In this document: positions 44,649 to 53,822 of the stretch, one piece after another | Position numbering within the stretch: the first letter of the stretch is position 1 | How the letters are laid out: each line of letters begins with the position of its first letter | Assembly: GCF_042661605.1 (NCBI RefSeq) | Contig: NZ_JBHSWJ010000002.1 | Span: 620,001 to 684,000 of the forward strand | Length of the DNA stretch: 64,000 nucleotides | DNA from: Branchiibius cervicis | GTDB lineage: Bacteria > Actinomycetota > Actinomycetes > Actinomycetales > Dermatophilaceae | Direction of reading: 5' to 3' | Translations under genes and position numbers: made by a program | Notes under the pieces: generated by a model | What the model saw: only the letters and a program-made list of their open reading frames with translations | What the model was told of the DNA's origin: nothing | Database searches by the model: none

Positions 44649-46156
44649 CGCAGTGGCTCTCGCTCGGCGCCGTCCTCGCGGTGTGCGTGCTCACGCTGGC
44701 GGTCGGCTCCTGGGGCCTGCGATGGTCACGTCCCACCAGCGACTTCTACGTCGCCGGTCGGACGGTCCGCCCGTGGCGCAATGCAAGTGCCATCTGCGGC
44801 GAATACCTCTCTGCCGCATCATTTCTCGGGGTAGCTGCTCTGGTCTACGAACGAGGGGTCGACCTACTGTGGCTGCCGGTCGGATACACCGTCGGCTACG
44901 TCGTACTGCTCGTCCTCGTGGCCGCCCCGCTGCGCCGCTCGGGTGCCTACACCTTGGCCGACTTTGCCCAGATGCGGCTGGACTCGGTGGCTGTGCGACG
45001 ACTCGCCGCGGTGCTGGTGATCGCGATCGGGTGGCTCTACCTGCTGCCGCAGTTCCAGGGCGCCGGGCTCGCGCTGACCCACCTGACGGGCTGGCCCACC
45101 TGGATCGGCGGGCTGATCGTGGCGGTCGTCGTGCTGGCCAACGTTGCCTCCGGCGGGATGCGATCCATCACGGCCGTCCAGGCGATGCAGTACTGGCTCA
45201 AGCTGACGGCGATCAGTGTTCCGGTGTGCATCCTGCTGGCCTACTGGTGGGTGCAGGACCGGCCTGGGATGGCCCCTCCGGATCCGGGATGGGCAGGTCC
45301 GCTGTGGGGCCTCGGGCAGCACGGCCATCCGGTCTACGCCACCTGGAGCACTCTGGTCGCCCTGGCGCTGGGAGCGATGGGTCTGCCGCACATCCTGGTG
45401 CGCTTCTACACCAACCCCGACGGCACCGACGCCCGCCGCACCACCGTCGCGGTGATCGCCCTGCTGGGGGTCTTCTATCTCTTCCCGCCGCTGTGGGCCG
45501 TGCTCGCGCGGGTCTACCTGGACCCGGCGCAGACCGCTGCGACGACTGATGCCGTCGTGCTCGGGCTGCCCGACGCGACCGCATCCGGTGTCCCGGCCCA
45601 CTTGCTGACCGCGGTCGTCGCCGGCGGAGCGTTCGCCGCCTTCCTGTCGACCGCCTCCGGACTGGCGATGTCCGTCACCGGCGCTCTGCACCACGACCTG
45701 TGGGAGGGCCGTGGCTCCAGGGGCTCCCAGCCGCTGCGCGGTTTCCGGGTGGCGGCGCTCGCGGCGCTCGGAACGCCGTACGTCGCCTCGATCCTGCTGC
45801 CCTCCGTCGGGTTGGCAACCACGGTCACCCTGGCGTTCGCAGTCGCCGCAGCCACCTTCGCGCCGCTGCTGGTGCTCGGGATCTGGTGGCGCGGCCTGAG
45901 CCGGGCCGGCGCGGTGGCCGGCCTACTCGTCGGCGGCCTCACGGCCACAGGCGCGGTCGTGATCACAATGGTCAACCGCGACCTGGCCGGTTGGCCGGGC
46001 GCACTACTCAGCCAACCGGCCGCGTGGTGCACGCCGCTGACCTTCGCGGTGATGGCCGTCGTCTCACTGGCCACCCCGGGCAGTGTCCCGGCGCGCACCG
46101 TCGGGGTGCTGATGCGGCTGCACACTCCCGAGCAGGTCGGGGTCAGCGCGCGCTGA
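44645..46156 (+). CDS. Sodium:solute symporter family protein (ActP-like)
   Basis: The 503-residue protein has about 13 helices. RPTSDFYVAGRTVRPWRNASAICGEYLSAASFLGVAALVY is the SSS N-terminal signature and GAMGLPHILVRFYTNPDGTDARRT is the ActP/MctC monocarboxylate signature. It likely imports acetate, pyruvate or propionate with sodium or protons. It starts at GTG 44645, overlapping the small partner gene. A second, similar module follows directly. Confidence 0.92.
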   Translation: MTQWLSLGAVLAVCVLTLAVGSWGLRWSRPTSDFYVAGRTVRPWRNASAICGEYLSAASFLGVAALVYERGVDLLWLPVGYTVGYVVLLVLVAAPLRRSGAYTLADFAQMRLDSVAVRRLAAVLVIAIGWLYLLPQFQGAGLALTHLTGWPTWIGGLIVAVVVLANVASGGMRSITAVQAMQYWLKLTAISVPVCILLAYWWVQDRPGMAPPDPGWAGPLWGLGQHGHPVYATWSTLVALALGAMGLPHILVRFYTNPDGTDARRTTVAVIALLGVFYLFPPLWAVLARVYLDPAQTAATTDAVVLGLPDATASGVPAHLLTAVVAGGAFAAFLSTASGLAMSVTGALHHDLWEGRGSRGSQPLRGFRVAALAALGTPYVASILLPSVGLATTVTLAFAVAAATFAPLLVLGIWWRGLSRAGAVAGLLVGGLTATGAVVITMVNRDLAGWPGALLSQPAAWCTPLTFAVMAVVSLATPGSVPARTVGVLMRLHTPEQVGVSAR

Positions 46157-46260
46157 CCGTTCGTCGCGGCTCGCCTACCGCTCGTCGCCCGACCCCTCGC
46201 CGTACGCCGATCCGAACCGTGCGCCTGGCGCATCGGGAGCCGGGGGCGCCCCGCCCGTCC

Positions 46261-46276
46261 TGTGATCCAGGTCACT
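46261..46276 (+). promoter_or_regulatory. CRP/GlxR-like binding site
   Basis: TGTGATCCAGGTCACT matches the CRP-family consensus TGTGA-N6-TCACA in 9 of 10 half-site positions. It sits 86 nt before the DUF485 start in the only sizeable gap of the symporter cluster. CRP/GlxR control of acetate uptake is known in corynebacteria, which makes the placement sensible. Confidence 0.6.
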
Positions 46277-46346
46277 CTAGGGCGGATCGATCCGCCGGTG
46301 GTCGACGCAGAACGCCTCGACACAGAACGCAAGGAAGGTGGCGCCC

Positions 46347-46691
46347 GTGGCCAACGACGTCCAAGAAGAACCGACGCTCGCCGAGGAGGTGCAGCGCAGC
46401 GACGAGTTCATCGAGATGCGAAAGAAGTTCCGCGGCTTCGTCTTCCCGATGACGATCGCCGGCCTGACCTGGTACTTCCTGTATGTGCTGTGCGCGGTGT
46501 TCGCGCACGACTTCATGTCCAAGAAGGTGATCGGCAACATCAACATCGGATTGATCTTCGGCCTGCTGCAGTTCGTGTCGACGTTCGCGATCACGATGCT
46601 CTACGTGCGCTGGGCCGACAAGGAGTTGGACCCGCGGGCCGAGGCCATCGCCAGCAGGATGAAAGCGCGAATGGCGGAGGAGGGCGAATGA
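46347..46691 (+). CDS. DUF485 membrane protein
   Basis: The 114-residue protein has two helices (FVFPMTIAGLTWYFLYVLCAVF; IGLIFGLLQFVSTFAITMLYVRWA), matching DUF485 proteins encoded directly before ActP-type symporters (YjcH in E. coli). GTG 46347 is chosen for AAGGAAGG at 46331-46338; GTG 46338 is an alternative. Its stop overlaps the symporter ATG by four bases, so the products are made together. Probably an accessory subunit. Confidence 0.93.
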   Translation: MANDVQEEPTLAEEVQRSDEFIEMRKKFRGFVFPMTIAGLTWYFLYVLCAVFAHDFMSKKVIGNINIGLIFGLLQFVSTFAITMLYVRWADKELDPRAEAIASRMKARMAEEGE

Positions 46692-48316
46692 ACACGCTCA
46701 GCATCCAGGCCGCAGCGACCGTCGGCAGCCCGGCGCTGAACATCGGGATCTTCCTGTTGTTCGTCGCTTTCACCCTCTACATCGTGCTGCGCGTCTCGCG
46801 CACGAACCGGTCGGCGACCGACTTCTACGCCGGCGGACGCGCCTTCTCCGGGCGGCAGAACGGCATCGCGATCGCCGGTGACTATCTGTCGGCGGCGTCC
46901 TTCCTCGGCATCGCGGGAGCCATCGCCTTGACCGGATACGACGGCTTCCTCTACTCGATCGGCTTCCTGGTCGCATGGCTGATCGCCCTGCTGCTCGTCG
47001 CCGAACTACTGCGCAACGTCGGCAAGTACACGATGGCCGACGTGCTGTCCTTCCGGCTCAAGCAGCGCCCGGTGCGGATGGCGGCGGCGATCTCCACCTT
47101 GGCGGTGTCCTTCTTCTACCTGTTGGCCCAGATGGCCGGTGCCGGCGGCCTGGTCGCGCTGCTGCTGGGCATCGACGGCGCCGTCGGCCAGCGGATCGTG
47201 GTCATCGCGGTCGGCGTACTGATGATCGTCTACGTCCTGGTCGGCGGGATGAAAGGCACCACCTGGGTGCAGATGATCAAGGCGACGCTGCTGATCATCG
47301 GCGTCTTCGTGATGAGTGTCTGGACCCTCGGCAAGTTCGGGATGAACCTGTCCAGCCTGCTCGGCGGGGCCGCCGACGCCGGCGGGGAGAAGCTGCTCAA
47401 CCCGGGTGCGAAGTACGGCAAGGACACCACGACCAAGATCGACTTCATCTCGCTGTCCCTTGCGTTGGTGCTCGGCACGGCCGGTCTGCCGCACGTGCTG
47501 ATGCGCTTCTACACCGTGCCGTCGGCCAAGGAGGCTCGTCGCTCGGGCGTCTGGGCCATCTGGCTGATCGGTATCTTCTACCTGCTGACCCTGGTCATCG
47601 GGTACGGCGCCGCGGCCCTGGTCGGCTCCGAGAAGATCAATGCTGCTCCCGGTAAAGCGAATTCGGCCGCCCCGTTGCTGGCGTTCGAACTGGGCGGCAC
47701 GGTGCTGCTGGGCATCATCGCCGGCATCGCGTTCGCGACGATCCTCGCGGTCGTGGCGGGTCTGACCATCACGGCCAGCGCCTCCTTGTCGCACGACGTC
47801 TACAACTCGGTGATCAAGAAGGGCACCGCGACCCCCGAGGAGGAGGTCAAGGTCGCCCGGTTGTCCGCACTGGCGCTGGGTGCGGTGGCGATCATCGGCG
47901 GCATTTTCGCCATCGGCCAGAACGTCGCCTTCCTGGTGGCACTGGCCTTCGCGGTCGCCGCGAGTGCGAACCTGCCGACGATCCTGTACTCCCTCTTCTG
48001 GAAGCGATTCAACACCCGCGGCGCCGTGTGGAGCATCTACGGCGGGTTGATCTCGTCGGTGACGCTGATCATCTTCTCCCCGGTGGTGTCCGGTAAGCCG
48101 GTGGTCGCGGCGACCGGCAAGAGCGAATCGATGTTGCAGGGCGTGGACTTCCACTGGTTCCCGCTGGACAACCCGGGCATCGTCTCGATCCCGATCGGCT
48201 TCTTCCTCGGCTGGCTCGGCACCGTGACCAGCAAGGAGCACAACGAGGCGAAGTGGGCTGAGCTGGAAGTGCGTTCGCTCACCGGCGTGGGGGCTGAAGG
48301 AGCAGTCGACCACTAG
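46688..48316 (+). CDS. Cation/acetate symporter (ActP/MctC-like)
   Basis: The 542-residue SSS-family carrier has about 13 helices: RSATDFYAGGRAFSGRQNGIAIAGDYLSAASFLG, then GTAGLPHVLMRFYTVPSAKEARRS and TASASLSHDVYNSV, the monocarboxylate-symporter landmarks. It likely imports acetate or related monocarboxylates. Translation is coupled to DUF485. Its stop overlaps the convergent WYL-regulator stop by four bases (CTAG). The cluster has two symporters under one LytSR pair, suggesting different affinities or substrates. Confidence 0.94.
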   Translation: MNTLSIQAAATVGSPALNIGIFLLFVAFTLYIVLRVSRTNRSATDFYAGGRAFSGRQNGIAIAGDYLSAASFLGIAGAIALTGYDGFLYSIGFLVAWLIALLLVAELLRNVGKYTMADVLSFRLKQRPVRMAAAISTLAVSFFYLLAQMAGAGGLVALLLGIDGAVGQRIVVIAVGVLMIVYVLVGGMKGTTWVQMIKATLLIIGVFVMSVWTLGKFGMNLSSLLGGAADAGGEKLLNPGAKYGKDTTTKIDFISLSLALVLGTAGLPHVLMRFYTVPSAKEARRSGVWAIWLIGIFYLLTLVIGYGAAALVGSEKINAAPGKANSAAPLLAFELGGTVLLGIIAGIAFATILAVVAGLTITASASLSHDVYNSVIKKGTATPEEEVKVARLSALALGAVAIIGGIFAIGQNVAFLVALAFAVAASANLPTILYSLFWKRFNTRGAVWSIYGGLISSVTLIIFSPVVSGKPVVAATGKSESMLQGVDFHWFPLDNPGIVSIPIGFFLGWLGTVTSKEHNEAKWAELEVRSLTGVGAEGAVDH

Positions 48317-48993
48317 CGGATCTGCACGCCTTCCTCCCGCAACACCGCGGACAGGTCCCGTCGCGCCACCGGCTCGTCGCTGCCGGTGGCGCGACGCATG
48401 CGGTCGGTGCGAAAGGCGCGGAAACCCTGCCGGGTCCGGCACCAGGCGATCAGATACCAATGATCCTGTCCGCGCAGCATGCCGACCGGCTCGACAACGC
48501 GCTCACTCATCGCGCCGTCGCCCGCGGTGTAGTCCAGGGTGAGCGCCGTCGAGGTCGTCACCGCCGTCTCGATGGCGCGCAGGATGTCGCGGGCCACCGG
48601 TTCCTTGGCGACCACGGCGACCTGCGAATCCCACTGTCCGACGTGATCCTTGGCCCGCGACCCCAGGCCGGCCCGGACCTTGCGCAACGCTGACTCCGCT
48701 GTGGAGCCGTAGGGCATGCGTCCGGTCTCGGTGAGCGCGAGCAGCACGGCGACGGCCTCGCCTTCGGTCAGATTCAGCGGCGGCAGGCTGTGCTGCGCAT
48801 CGATCGTCCAGCCGCCGCGGCGGCCATCCTCGAAGCGCACCGGCACGCCGCTGGCCATGAGCGTCTGCAAATCCCGCTGGATTGTGCGCTCACTGACGTC
48901 GTGCTCCGCCGCGAGCACGGCGACCGTCACGAGCCGGGGACTGGCTGCCCGCAACCTCTCCGTGAGCGCGAAGAGACGATCCAGCCGTGTCAT
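48313..48993 (-). CDS. YafY-type HTH/WYL-domain transcriptional regulator
   Basis: The 226-residue protein has a winged HTH (VTVAVLAAEHDVSERTIQRDLQTLMASGVPV, residues ~20-60) and a WYL domain (VEPVGMLRGQDHWYLIAWCRTRQGFRAFRTDRM). WYL domains sense nucleic acids or small ligands. ATG 48993 is chosen because the family begins MTRLDRLFAL; it lies 4 nt after the upstream hydrolase stop, so the regulator may be cotranscribed with it. Confidence 0.92.
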   Translation of the reverse strand: MTRLDRLFALTERLRAASPRLVTVAVLAAEHDVSERTIQRDLQTLMASGVPVRFEDGRRGGWTIDAQHSLPPLNLTEGEAVAVLLALTETGRMPYGSTAESALRKVRAGLGSRAKDHVGQWDSQVAVVAKEPVARDILRAIETAVTTSTALTLDYTAGDGAMSERVVEPVGMLRGQDHWYLIAWCRTRQGFRAFRTDRMRRATGSDEPVARRDLSAVLREEGVQIR

Positions 48994-48997
48994 GAGT

Positions 48998-49894
48998 TCA
49001 GTGTGCTGCCTCAAGGCGCTCGGTGAGCCAGTCCCGGTAGAGCCTCTCGGTCTCGTAGCGAGCCGGGAGATCGGCCAGTGTGTAGGCGTGTCCGGCGCCG
49101 GCGACGACCTCCAATCGGGCCAGCGCCACCTGTCGCCAGCGAGCGACCATCCACAACGTGTCGTCCAACAGCGTGTCACGGGTGCCCACGGTGAAGAGGG
49201 CCGGCGGCATCCCCGTGAGGTCACCGTAGAGCGGAGAGAACTGCGGCTCGCGCCACCGCTCCTGCGGGACCCCGGCCAGCAACATGGCCACGGGAGTGTC
49301 CAAGCGGGAGCCCGCACTCGGCGTACCGGCAAGGTCGTAGACACCGAAGGTGAGCAGCGCGCCCAGCCAGGAGCCCGGGCGCTGTTGCAGCACGAGCGCG
49401 GCCACGTGAGCCCCGGCTGAATCACCGCCGATCAGTCGCGGCCCCTGTGTCGCGTCCGCGACCGCTACGCAGTCCTCCAGGCAGGCCGGGAAGGGATGCT
49501 CGGGCGGTTGCCGGTAACCCACCGAGATCGCTCGCATTCCGGTGTGCTCGGCGATCGCCCGCAGCCGGCTATCGGTTGTGCGATGGGAGCCCAGGCACCA
49601 CCCGCCGCCGTGCAGGTAGAGGTACGTGCCGCGGATGGGCCGCGCGATCGGTTCGATGATCCGGACGGGTACGCCGCCGATCACCTCATCGCGCCCGCCC
49701 GGGTCGAGCCTCGGCTCGCCGATCGAGGCGCTGGCCCGATATTGCGGCCAGGTCATTCCGGCGGGGAGTTCGTAGAGGTCGCCGGTGTTGGCGGACCATT
49801 GCGCAGCGTGCTGCGCACTCAGCTCGGCACTTTCATGACCAAAGGTGGCCAGCGCGGATTCGGCGGGGGTCAGGGTGCTGGTGGTGGTGTCCAT
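48998..49894 (-). CDS. Alpha/beta hydrolase (hormone-sensitive lipase family)
   Basis: This 298-residue esterase has the oxyanion-hole motif LYLHGGGWCLGSH, nucleophile elbow GGDSAGAHVAAL, acid in FTVGTRDTLLDD and catalytic His in GAGHAYTL. It is of the HSL/bHSL type that cleaves short-chain esters. It is encoded 4 nt upstream of the WYL regulator, and on the same strand as the VIT1-type gene across 56 nt. Confidence 0.92.
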   Translation of the reverse strand: MDTTTSTLTPAESALATFGHESAELSAQHAAQWSANTGDLYELPAGMTWPQYRASASIGEPRLDPGGRDEVIGGVPVRIIEPIARPIRGTYLYLHGGGWCLGSHRTTDSRLRAIAEHTGMRAISVGYRQPPEHPFPACLEDCVAVADATQGPRLIGGDSAGAHVAALVLQQRPGSWLGALLTFGVYDLAGTPSAGSRLDTPVAMLLAGVPQERWREPQFSPLYGDLTGMPPALFTVGTRDTLLDDTLWMVARWRQVALARLEVVAGAGHAYTLADLPARYETERLYRDWLTERLEAAH

Positions 49895-49950
49895 GGGTCC
49901 AGCGTGGGACGGCAGAGCGACAACGTAGTGTCACCGTTCCCGGGCGGATG

Positions 49951-50670
49951 TCAGATGGCCATGCCGATCGCGTGGCCGATGCCGTACGTGATGGCCATGG
50001 CGAGCGCGCCGCCGGCGACGTTGCGGAGCACCGCACGCCCGACGGGGGCGCCGCCCAGGCGGGCTGATACCGAACCGGTGATGACCAAGGCGATGATCAC
50101 GGCGATGAAGGTGATGGGCACCCGCCACGTCGGGCCGGGCAGCAGGATCGCCAGCAGCGGCAGGGCCGCGCCGACCGTGAACGCCAGGAACGAGGCGAAC
50201 GCGGCCTCCCAGGGGTTGGTCAGTTCCTCTGGGTCGATGTTCAGCTCCGCATCGGCGTGAGCGGCGAGCGGGTCGCGCTCGGTGAGCTGATGGGCGACCT
50301 GCTCGGCCAGGTTCCGGTCCAAGCCCTTGCCCTGGTAGATCTGGGTGAGCTCCTCCAACTCCTCCTCGGGCATGTCCCGCAGTTCGGCCTTCTCCTTGGC
50401 GATCAACGCCTTCTCGGTGTCGCGTTGGGTGCTCACGGACACGTACTCGCCGGCCGCCATGCTCAGGGCGCCGGCCACCAGGCCGGCCACGCCGGCCACC
50501 GCGATGTCGGAGCGCTCCGAACTGGCGCCTGCCACACCGACCACGATGCCGGCGACACTGACGATGCCGTCGTTGGCGCCGAGCACACCGGCTCGCAGCC
50601 AGTTCAGCTTCGAGGCGACACCTTCGTGATGGGCCTCGCCCTCGTGCGGGGTTACCGTCTGCTCACTCAC
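49951..50670 (-). CDS. VIT1/CCC1-family iron/manganese transporter
   Basis: The 239-residue membrane protein has LRAGVLGANDGIVSVAGIVVGVAGAS as helix 1 and SMAAGEYVSVSTQRDTEKA as the conserved helix 2 end, followed by a cytoplasmic Glu-rich metal-binding helix pair (EKAELRDMPEEELEELTQIYQ). Three more helices end in GIGHAIG. The family exports Fe(II)/Mn(II) or moves them to storage. Length is typical. Confidence 0.94.
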   Translation of the reverse strand: MSEQTVTPHEGEAHHEGVASKLNWLRAGVLGANDGIVSVAGIVVGVAGASSERSDIAVAGVAGLVAGALSMAAGEYVSVSTQRDTEKALIAKEKAELRDMPEEELEELTQIYQGKGLDRNLAEQVAHQLTERDPLAAHADAELNIDPEELTNPWEAAFASFLAFTVGAALPLLAILLPGPTWRVPITFIAVIIALVITGSVSARLGGAPVGRAVLRNVAGGALAMAITYGIGHAIGMAI

Positions 50671-50719
50671 GGCAATACTGTGCCCGGCGACCAGCGGGGA
50701 CGTCCAGGAAGGTCAGGCT

Positions 50720-51829
50720 CTACAACTCCGAGACCGAACCGTGTTGGAACAGGTCGCCTTCATCGGGTGCGCCGGCCGCTGCCGGATCGACGACCACCGC
50801 CTCGACCTCATGTTGCTTCAGGCTGCCGTCGAAGATTCCTTCCGCGAAGTGGCATGCCACTCGGTGAGTTTCGGGGACGCCGTCGATGGCTACCGATCGC
50901 AGCTGCGGCCGCTCCGTGTCGCAGCGGGTTTCCTGTTTCCAGGGGCACCGGGTGTGGAACCGGCAGCCACTGGGCGGGTTGGCCGGGCTGGGCAGGTCAC
51001 CGGTCAGCAGCAACCGCTCGCGGGTGTCCTCGGCGGTCGGGTCGGGGACGGGCACGGCGGACATGAGCGCTCGCGTGTAAGGGTGAAGCGGCGCGGCGTA
51101 GAGGTCGTCCGCGTGCGCTTCCTCGACCAGCGAGCCCAGGTACATCACGCCGACCCGGTCGCTGATGTGCCGCACCACCGCCAGGTCGTGTGAGATGACC
51201 AGGTAGGTCAGGCCGAACTGCTCCTGCAGGTCTTCCAGCAGGTTGATCACCTGTGCCTGCACCGAAACGTCCAGGGCACTCACCGGTTCGTCGGCCACGA
51301 TCAGTTTGGGGTCGACCGACAACGCCCGTGCAATACCGACGCGCTGCCGCTGGCCGCCGGAGAACTCGTGCGGGTATTTCGACAACGCCTGGGGCGGCAG
51401 ACCGACGGCGGCGAGCAGTTCCCGCAGACGGGTGCCCGCGGCCTTCTTGTCCTTGGCCAGGCCGTGTGCGGCCATCCCCTCCAGCAGCAGGGACTCGACG
51501 GTCTGACGCGGATCCAGGCTGGACAGCGGGTCCTGGAAGACCATCTGCATGTCCTTGCGCTTGCGCCGCAGCGCCTCCTTCGACAGCGATGCGAGGTCAT
51601 CGCCGTCGATCGTGACGCTGCCTCCGGTCGGCTCGTCCAACCACAGCAGCGCGCGACCGAAAGTCGACTTGCCGCAACCGGATTCGCCGACCAAGCCGTA
51701 GGTTTCGCCCTCCTCGATCTGCAGGTCCATGCCGTCCACCGCGTAGACGTAACCGACGGTCTTGTCGAAGATCAGGCCGCCCTTGATCGGGAAGTGGACC
51801 GCGACGTCCTTGGCATCCACCAGGTTCAC
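50720..51829 (-). CDS. Oligopeptide/dipeptide ABC transporter ATPase (OppF/DppF type)
   Basis: The 369-residue ATPase carries GLVGESGCGKSTFGRALL, SGGQRQRVGIARAL, LIVADEPVSALD and ISHDLAVV. The C-terminal oligopeptide extension (HPYTRALMSAVPVPDP...GCRFHTRCPWKQETRC) has the Cys motif of the iron-sulfur-like loop. GTG 51829 is chosen because it overlaps the OppD-type stop by four bases. Last gene of the five-gene importer operon. Confidence 0.94.
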   Translation of the reverse strand: MNLVDAKDVAVHFPIKGGLIFDKTVGYVYAVDGMDLQIEEGETYGLVGESGCGKSTFGRALLWLDEPTGGSVTIDGDDLASLSKEALRRKRKDMQMVFQDPLSSLDPRQTVESLLLEGMAAHGLAKDKKAAGTRLRELLAAVGLPPQALSKYPHEFSGGQRQRVGIARALSVDPKLIVADEPVSALDVSVQAQVINLLEDLQEQFGLTYLVISHDLAVVRHISDRVGVMYLGSLVEEAHADDLYAAPLHPYTRALMSAVPVPDPTAEDTRERLLLTGDLPSPANPPSGCRFHTRCPWKQETRCDTERPQLRSVAIDGVPETHRVACHFAEGIFDGSLKQHEVEAVVVDPAAAGAPDEGDLFQHGSVSEL

Positions 51830-52851
51830 GCTGAAACCTCCTGCTCGGCCCGGACCGGGTTGTGGCACCGCAACAACCGGTCCCCGTCGTCGGTCAACTG
51901 CGGCATCTGCTGCACACACGCCTCGACCGGTTGCGAGCACCGAGGCGCGAAGGCACACGCGTGCGTCCATGGCAGGTTGTCGGCAACCGACCCTGGGACC
52001 GGGTTCAGCCGTTCCCCGCGAGGGGCATCGAGCCGGGGGATCGAGCCCAGCAGCCCATTGGTGTAGGGATGGCGCGGACTCTCGAACAGCTCATGGCGGG
52101 AGGCGCGCTCGACGATCTTGCCGCCGTACAGCACATTGACCTCATCGCACAAGCCGGCCACGACGCCCAGGTCGTGGGTGATCATGACCAAGGCGGTGTT
52201 GGAGTCGGTGACCAACTCCTTGAGCAGCGCCAGGATCTGCGCCTGGATGGTGACGTCCAACGCAGTCGTCGGTTCGTCGGCGATCAGCAGCCGCGGCTCG
52301 CACGCCAATGCCATGGCGATCAACGCGCGCTGGCGCATCCCGCCGGACAGCTGGTGCGGGTACTCCTTCAGCCGCCGGTCCGGGTCCGGGATCCCCACCC
52401 GCTCCAGCAGGTCCCGGGCCAGGGGAGTGGCGGCCTTCTTGGACAAGCCACGGTGGCGGGTCATGACCTCGGTGACCTGGGTGCCGATGGGCACCACCGG
52501 GTTCAAGGAGGACAGCGGGTCCTGGAAGATCATCGCCAGATCGCGGCCACGGCGGTCGCGCATCGCCCGCGGCGACAGCGACAGCAGATCAGTGCCGTCG
52601 AAGGTGGCCGTGCCGGTGACGGTGTTGCCCCGCCGTGGCAGCAGGCCCATGATCGCCAGCGACGTGACCGACTTGCCGCAACCGGACTCACCCACCAGGC
52701 CGACGGTCTGCCCGGCCCGCACATCGAAGTCGACGCCGTCGACCGCCCGGAACGCGCTGTCACCGCGGCCGAAGGTCACCGTGAGGTCGCGCACGCTCAG
52801 CAACGGCGCGCTCGCCGCCTGCTCGGAGTTCATCGCCTGCTCGGTGTTCAT
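51826..52851 (-). CDS. Oligopeptide/dipeptide ABC transporter ATPase (OppD/DppD type)
   Basis: The 341-residue ATPase has GLVGESGCGKSVTSLAIMGLL, SGGMRQRALIAMALA, LLIADEPTTALD and ITHDLGVVAGLCD. The C-terminal RHPYTNGLLGSIPRLD and CAFAPRCSQPVEAC extension is typical of OppD. Start and stop both overlap neighbours by four bases, so the operon is fully coupled. Confidence 0.94.
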   Translation of the reverse strand: MNTEQAMNSEQAASAPLLSVRDLTVTFGRGDSAFRAVDGVDFDVRAGQTVGLVGESGCGKSVTSLAIMGLLPRRGNTVTGTATFDGTDLLSLSPRAMRDRRGRDLAMIFQDPLSSLNPVVPIGTQVTEVMTRHRGLSKKAATPLARDLLERVGIPDPDRRLKEYPHQLSGGMRQRALIAMALACEPRLLIADEPTTALDVTIQAQILALLKELVTDSNTALVMITHDLGVVAGLCDEVNVLYGGKIVERASRHELFESPRHPYTNGLLGSIPRLDAPRGERLNPVPGSVADNLPWTHACAFAPRCSQPVEACVQQMPQLTDDGDRLLRCHNPVRAEQEVSA

Positions 52852-53822
52852 CGCCGGCTCTTGGGGTCCAGAGCCTCACGCAGTGACTCACCGACCAGGG
52901 TGAAGCCGAGCGCGACCACGATGATGCAGATCGCCGGGTAGAAGGCCATGTGCGGGTAGGTGTCGATGAATTGCTCTGAGTTGCCGAGCATCTGGCCCCA
53001 TTCGGGTGAGGAGTCGTCGGGGTTGCCCAGACCCAGGAAGGACAGAGCGGCGGCGTCGATGATCGAGGTCGCCACCACCATCGTGGCCTGGACGAGGACC
53101 GGTCCGAGGGAGTTGGGCAGCATGTGCCGGAAGACGATCGATCGTTCCCGTACGCCGAGTGCCCGGGCCGCGAGGACGTGATCGCTGCCGCGTTGGGCGA
53201 GCATCGAACCTCTCAGCAAGCGGGCGAAGATCGGTACCTGCGCGATACCGATGGCCAGGATGACGGTCCATTGCGACGCCTGACCGAACAGCACCGCGAC
53301 CGAGACCGCCAGCAGCAGCGACGGCACCGACAGCATCACGTCGACGATGCGCATGACCACCGAGTCGACCCAGCCGCCGAGTGCGCCGGCCAGCGTGCCG
53401 AGGATCAGACCGCCCAGCAGACCGGCGACGGTCGCGCCGACCCCCACCAGCAGCGTCTGGCGCGAACCCCAGATCAACCGGGACAGCAAGTCGCGGCCCT
53501 GGTCGTCGCCACCCAGCGGGAAGCCCGGTTGGGCCGGCGGGATCGGAGTGTTGGGGGTGACCTGGCTGATCAGGTACTGCGTGACGGGATCGTGCCGCGC
53601 AAGCAAAGGGGCAAAGATCGCCACGAAGAGGAAGATCGCCACGATGGCCAGTCCGAACAGGAACATCGGGTTGTGACGCAGCCGCCGCCACGCCGACGCC
53701 AGCAGGCTGACTCCCTCACTGTCCTTGACCGCGCCGGCTTCGTCCGTGCGCTCCAGGACAGCGGTGTTGCCGGATCGGGCCAGGTCGTCGATGCGCTCCT
53801 TCTTGCGAGACATGGGGCTCAT
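52848..53822 (-). CDS. Peptide ABC transporter permease (DppC/OppC type)
   Basis: The 324-residue permease has an extended cytoplasmic N-terminus (~60 residues), helix 1 (MFLFGLAIVAIFLFVAIFAPLLA), a periplasmic loop with PLGGDDQGRDLLSRLIWG typical of DppC, five more helices, and the EAA-like loop (AARALGVRERSIVFRHMLPNSLGPVLVQ). ATG 53822 overlaps the DppB-type stop by four bases; ATG 53813 is an alternative. Confidence 0.94.
   Translation of the reverse strand: MSPMSRKKERIDDLARSGNTAVLERTDEAGAVKDSEGVSLLASAWRRLRHNPMFLFGLAIVAIFLFVAIFAPLLARHDPVTQYLISQVTPNTPIPPAQPGFPLGGDDQGRDLLSRLIWGSRQTLLVGVGATVAGLLGGLILGTLAGALGGWVDSVVMRIVDVMLSVPSLLLAVSVAVLFGQASQWTVILAIGIAQVPIFARLLRGSMLAQRGSDHVLAARALGVRERSIVFRHMLPNSLGPVLVQATMVVATSIIDAAALSFLGLGNPDDSSPEWGQMLGNSEQFIDTYPHMAFYPAICIIVVALGFTLVGESLREALDPKSRR

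Noticed and set aside
46230..46258. GGGGCGCCCC palindrome after the first symporter as a terminator
   Set aside because: The stem is short, has no loop and no U-run; it is expected by chance in such GC-rich DNA.
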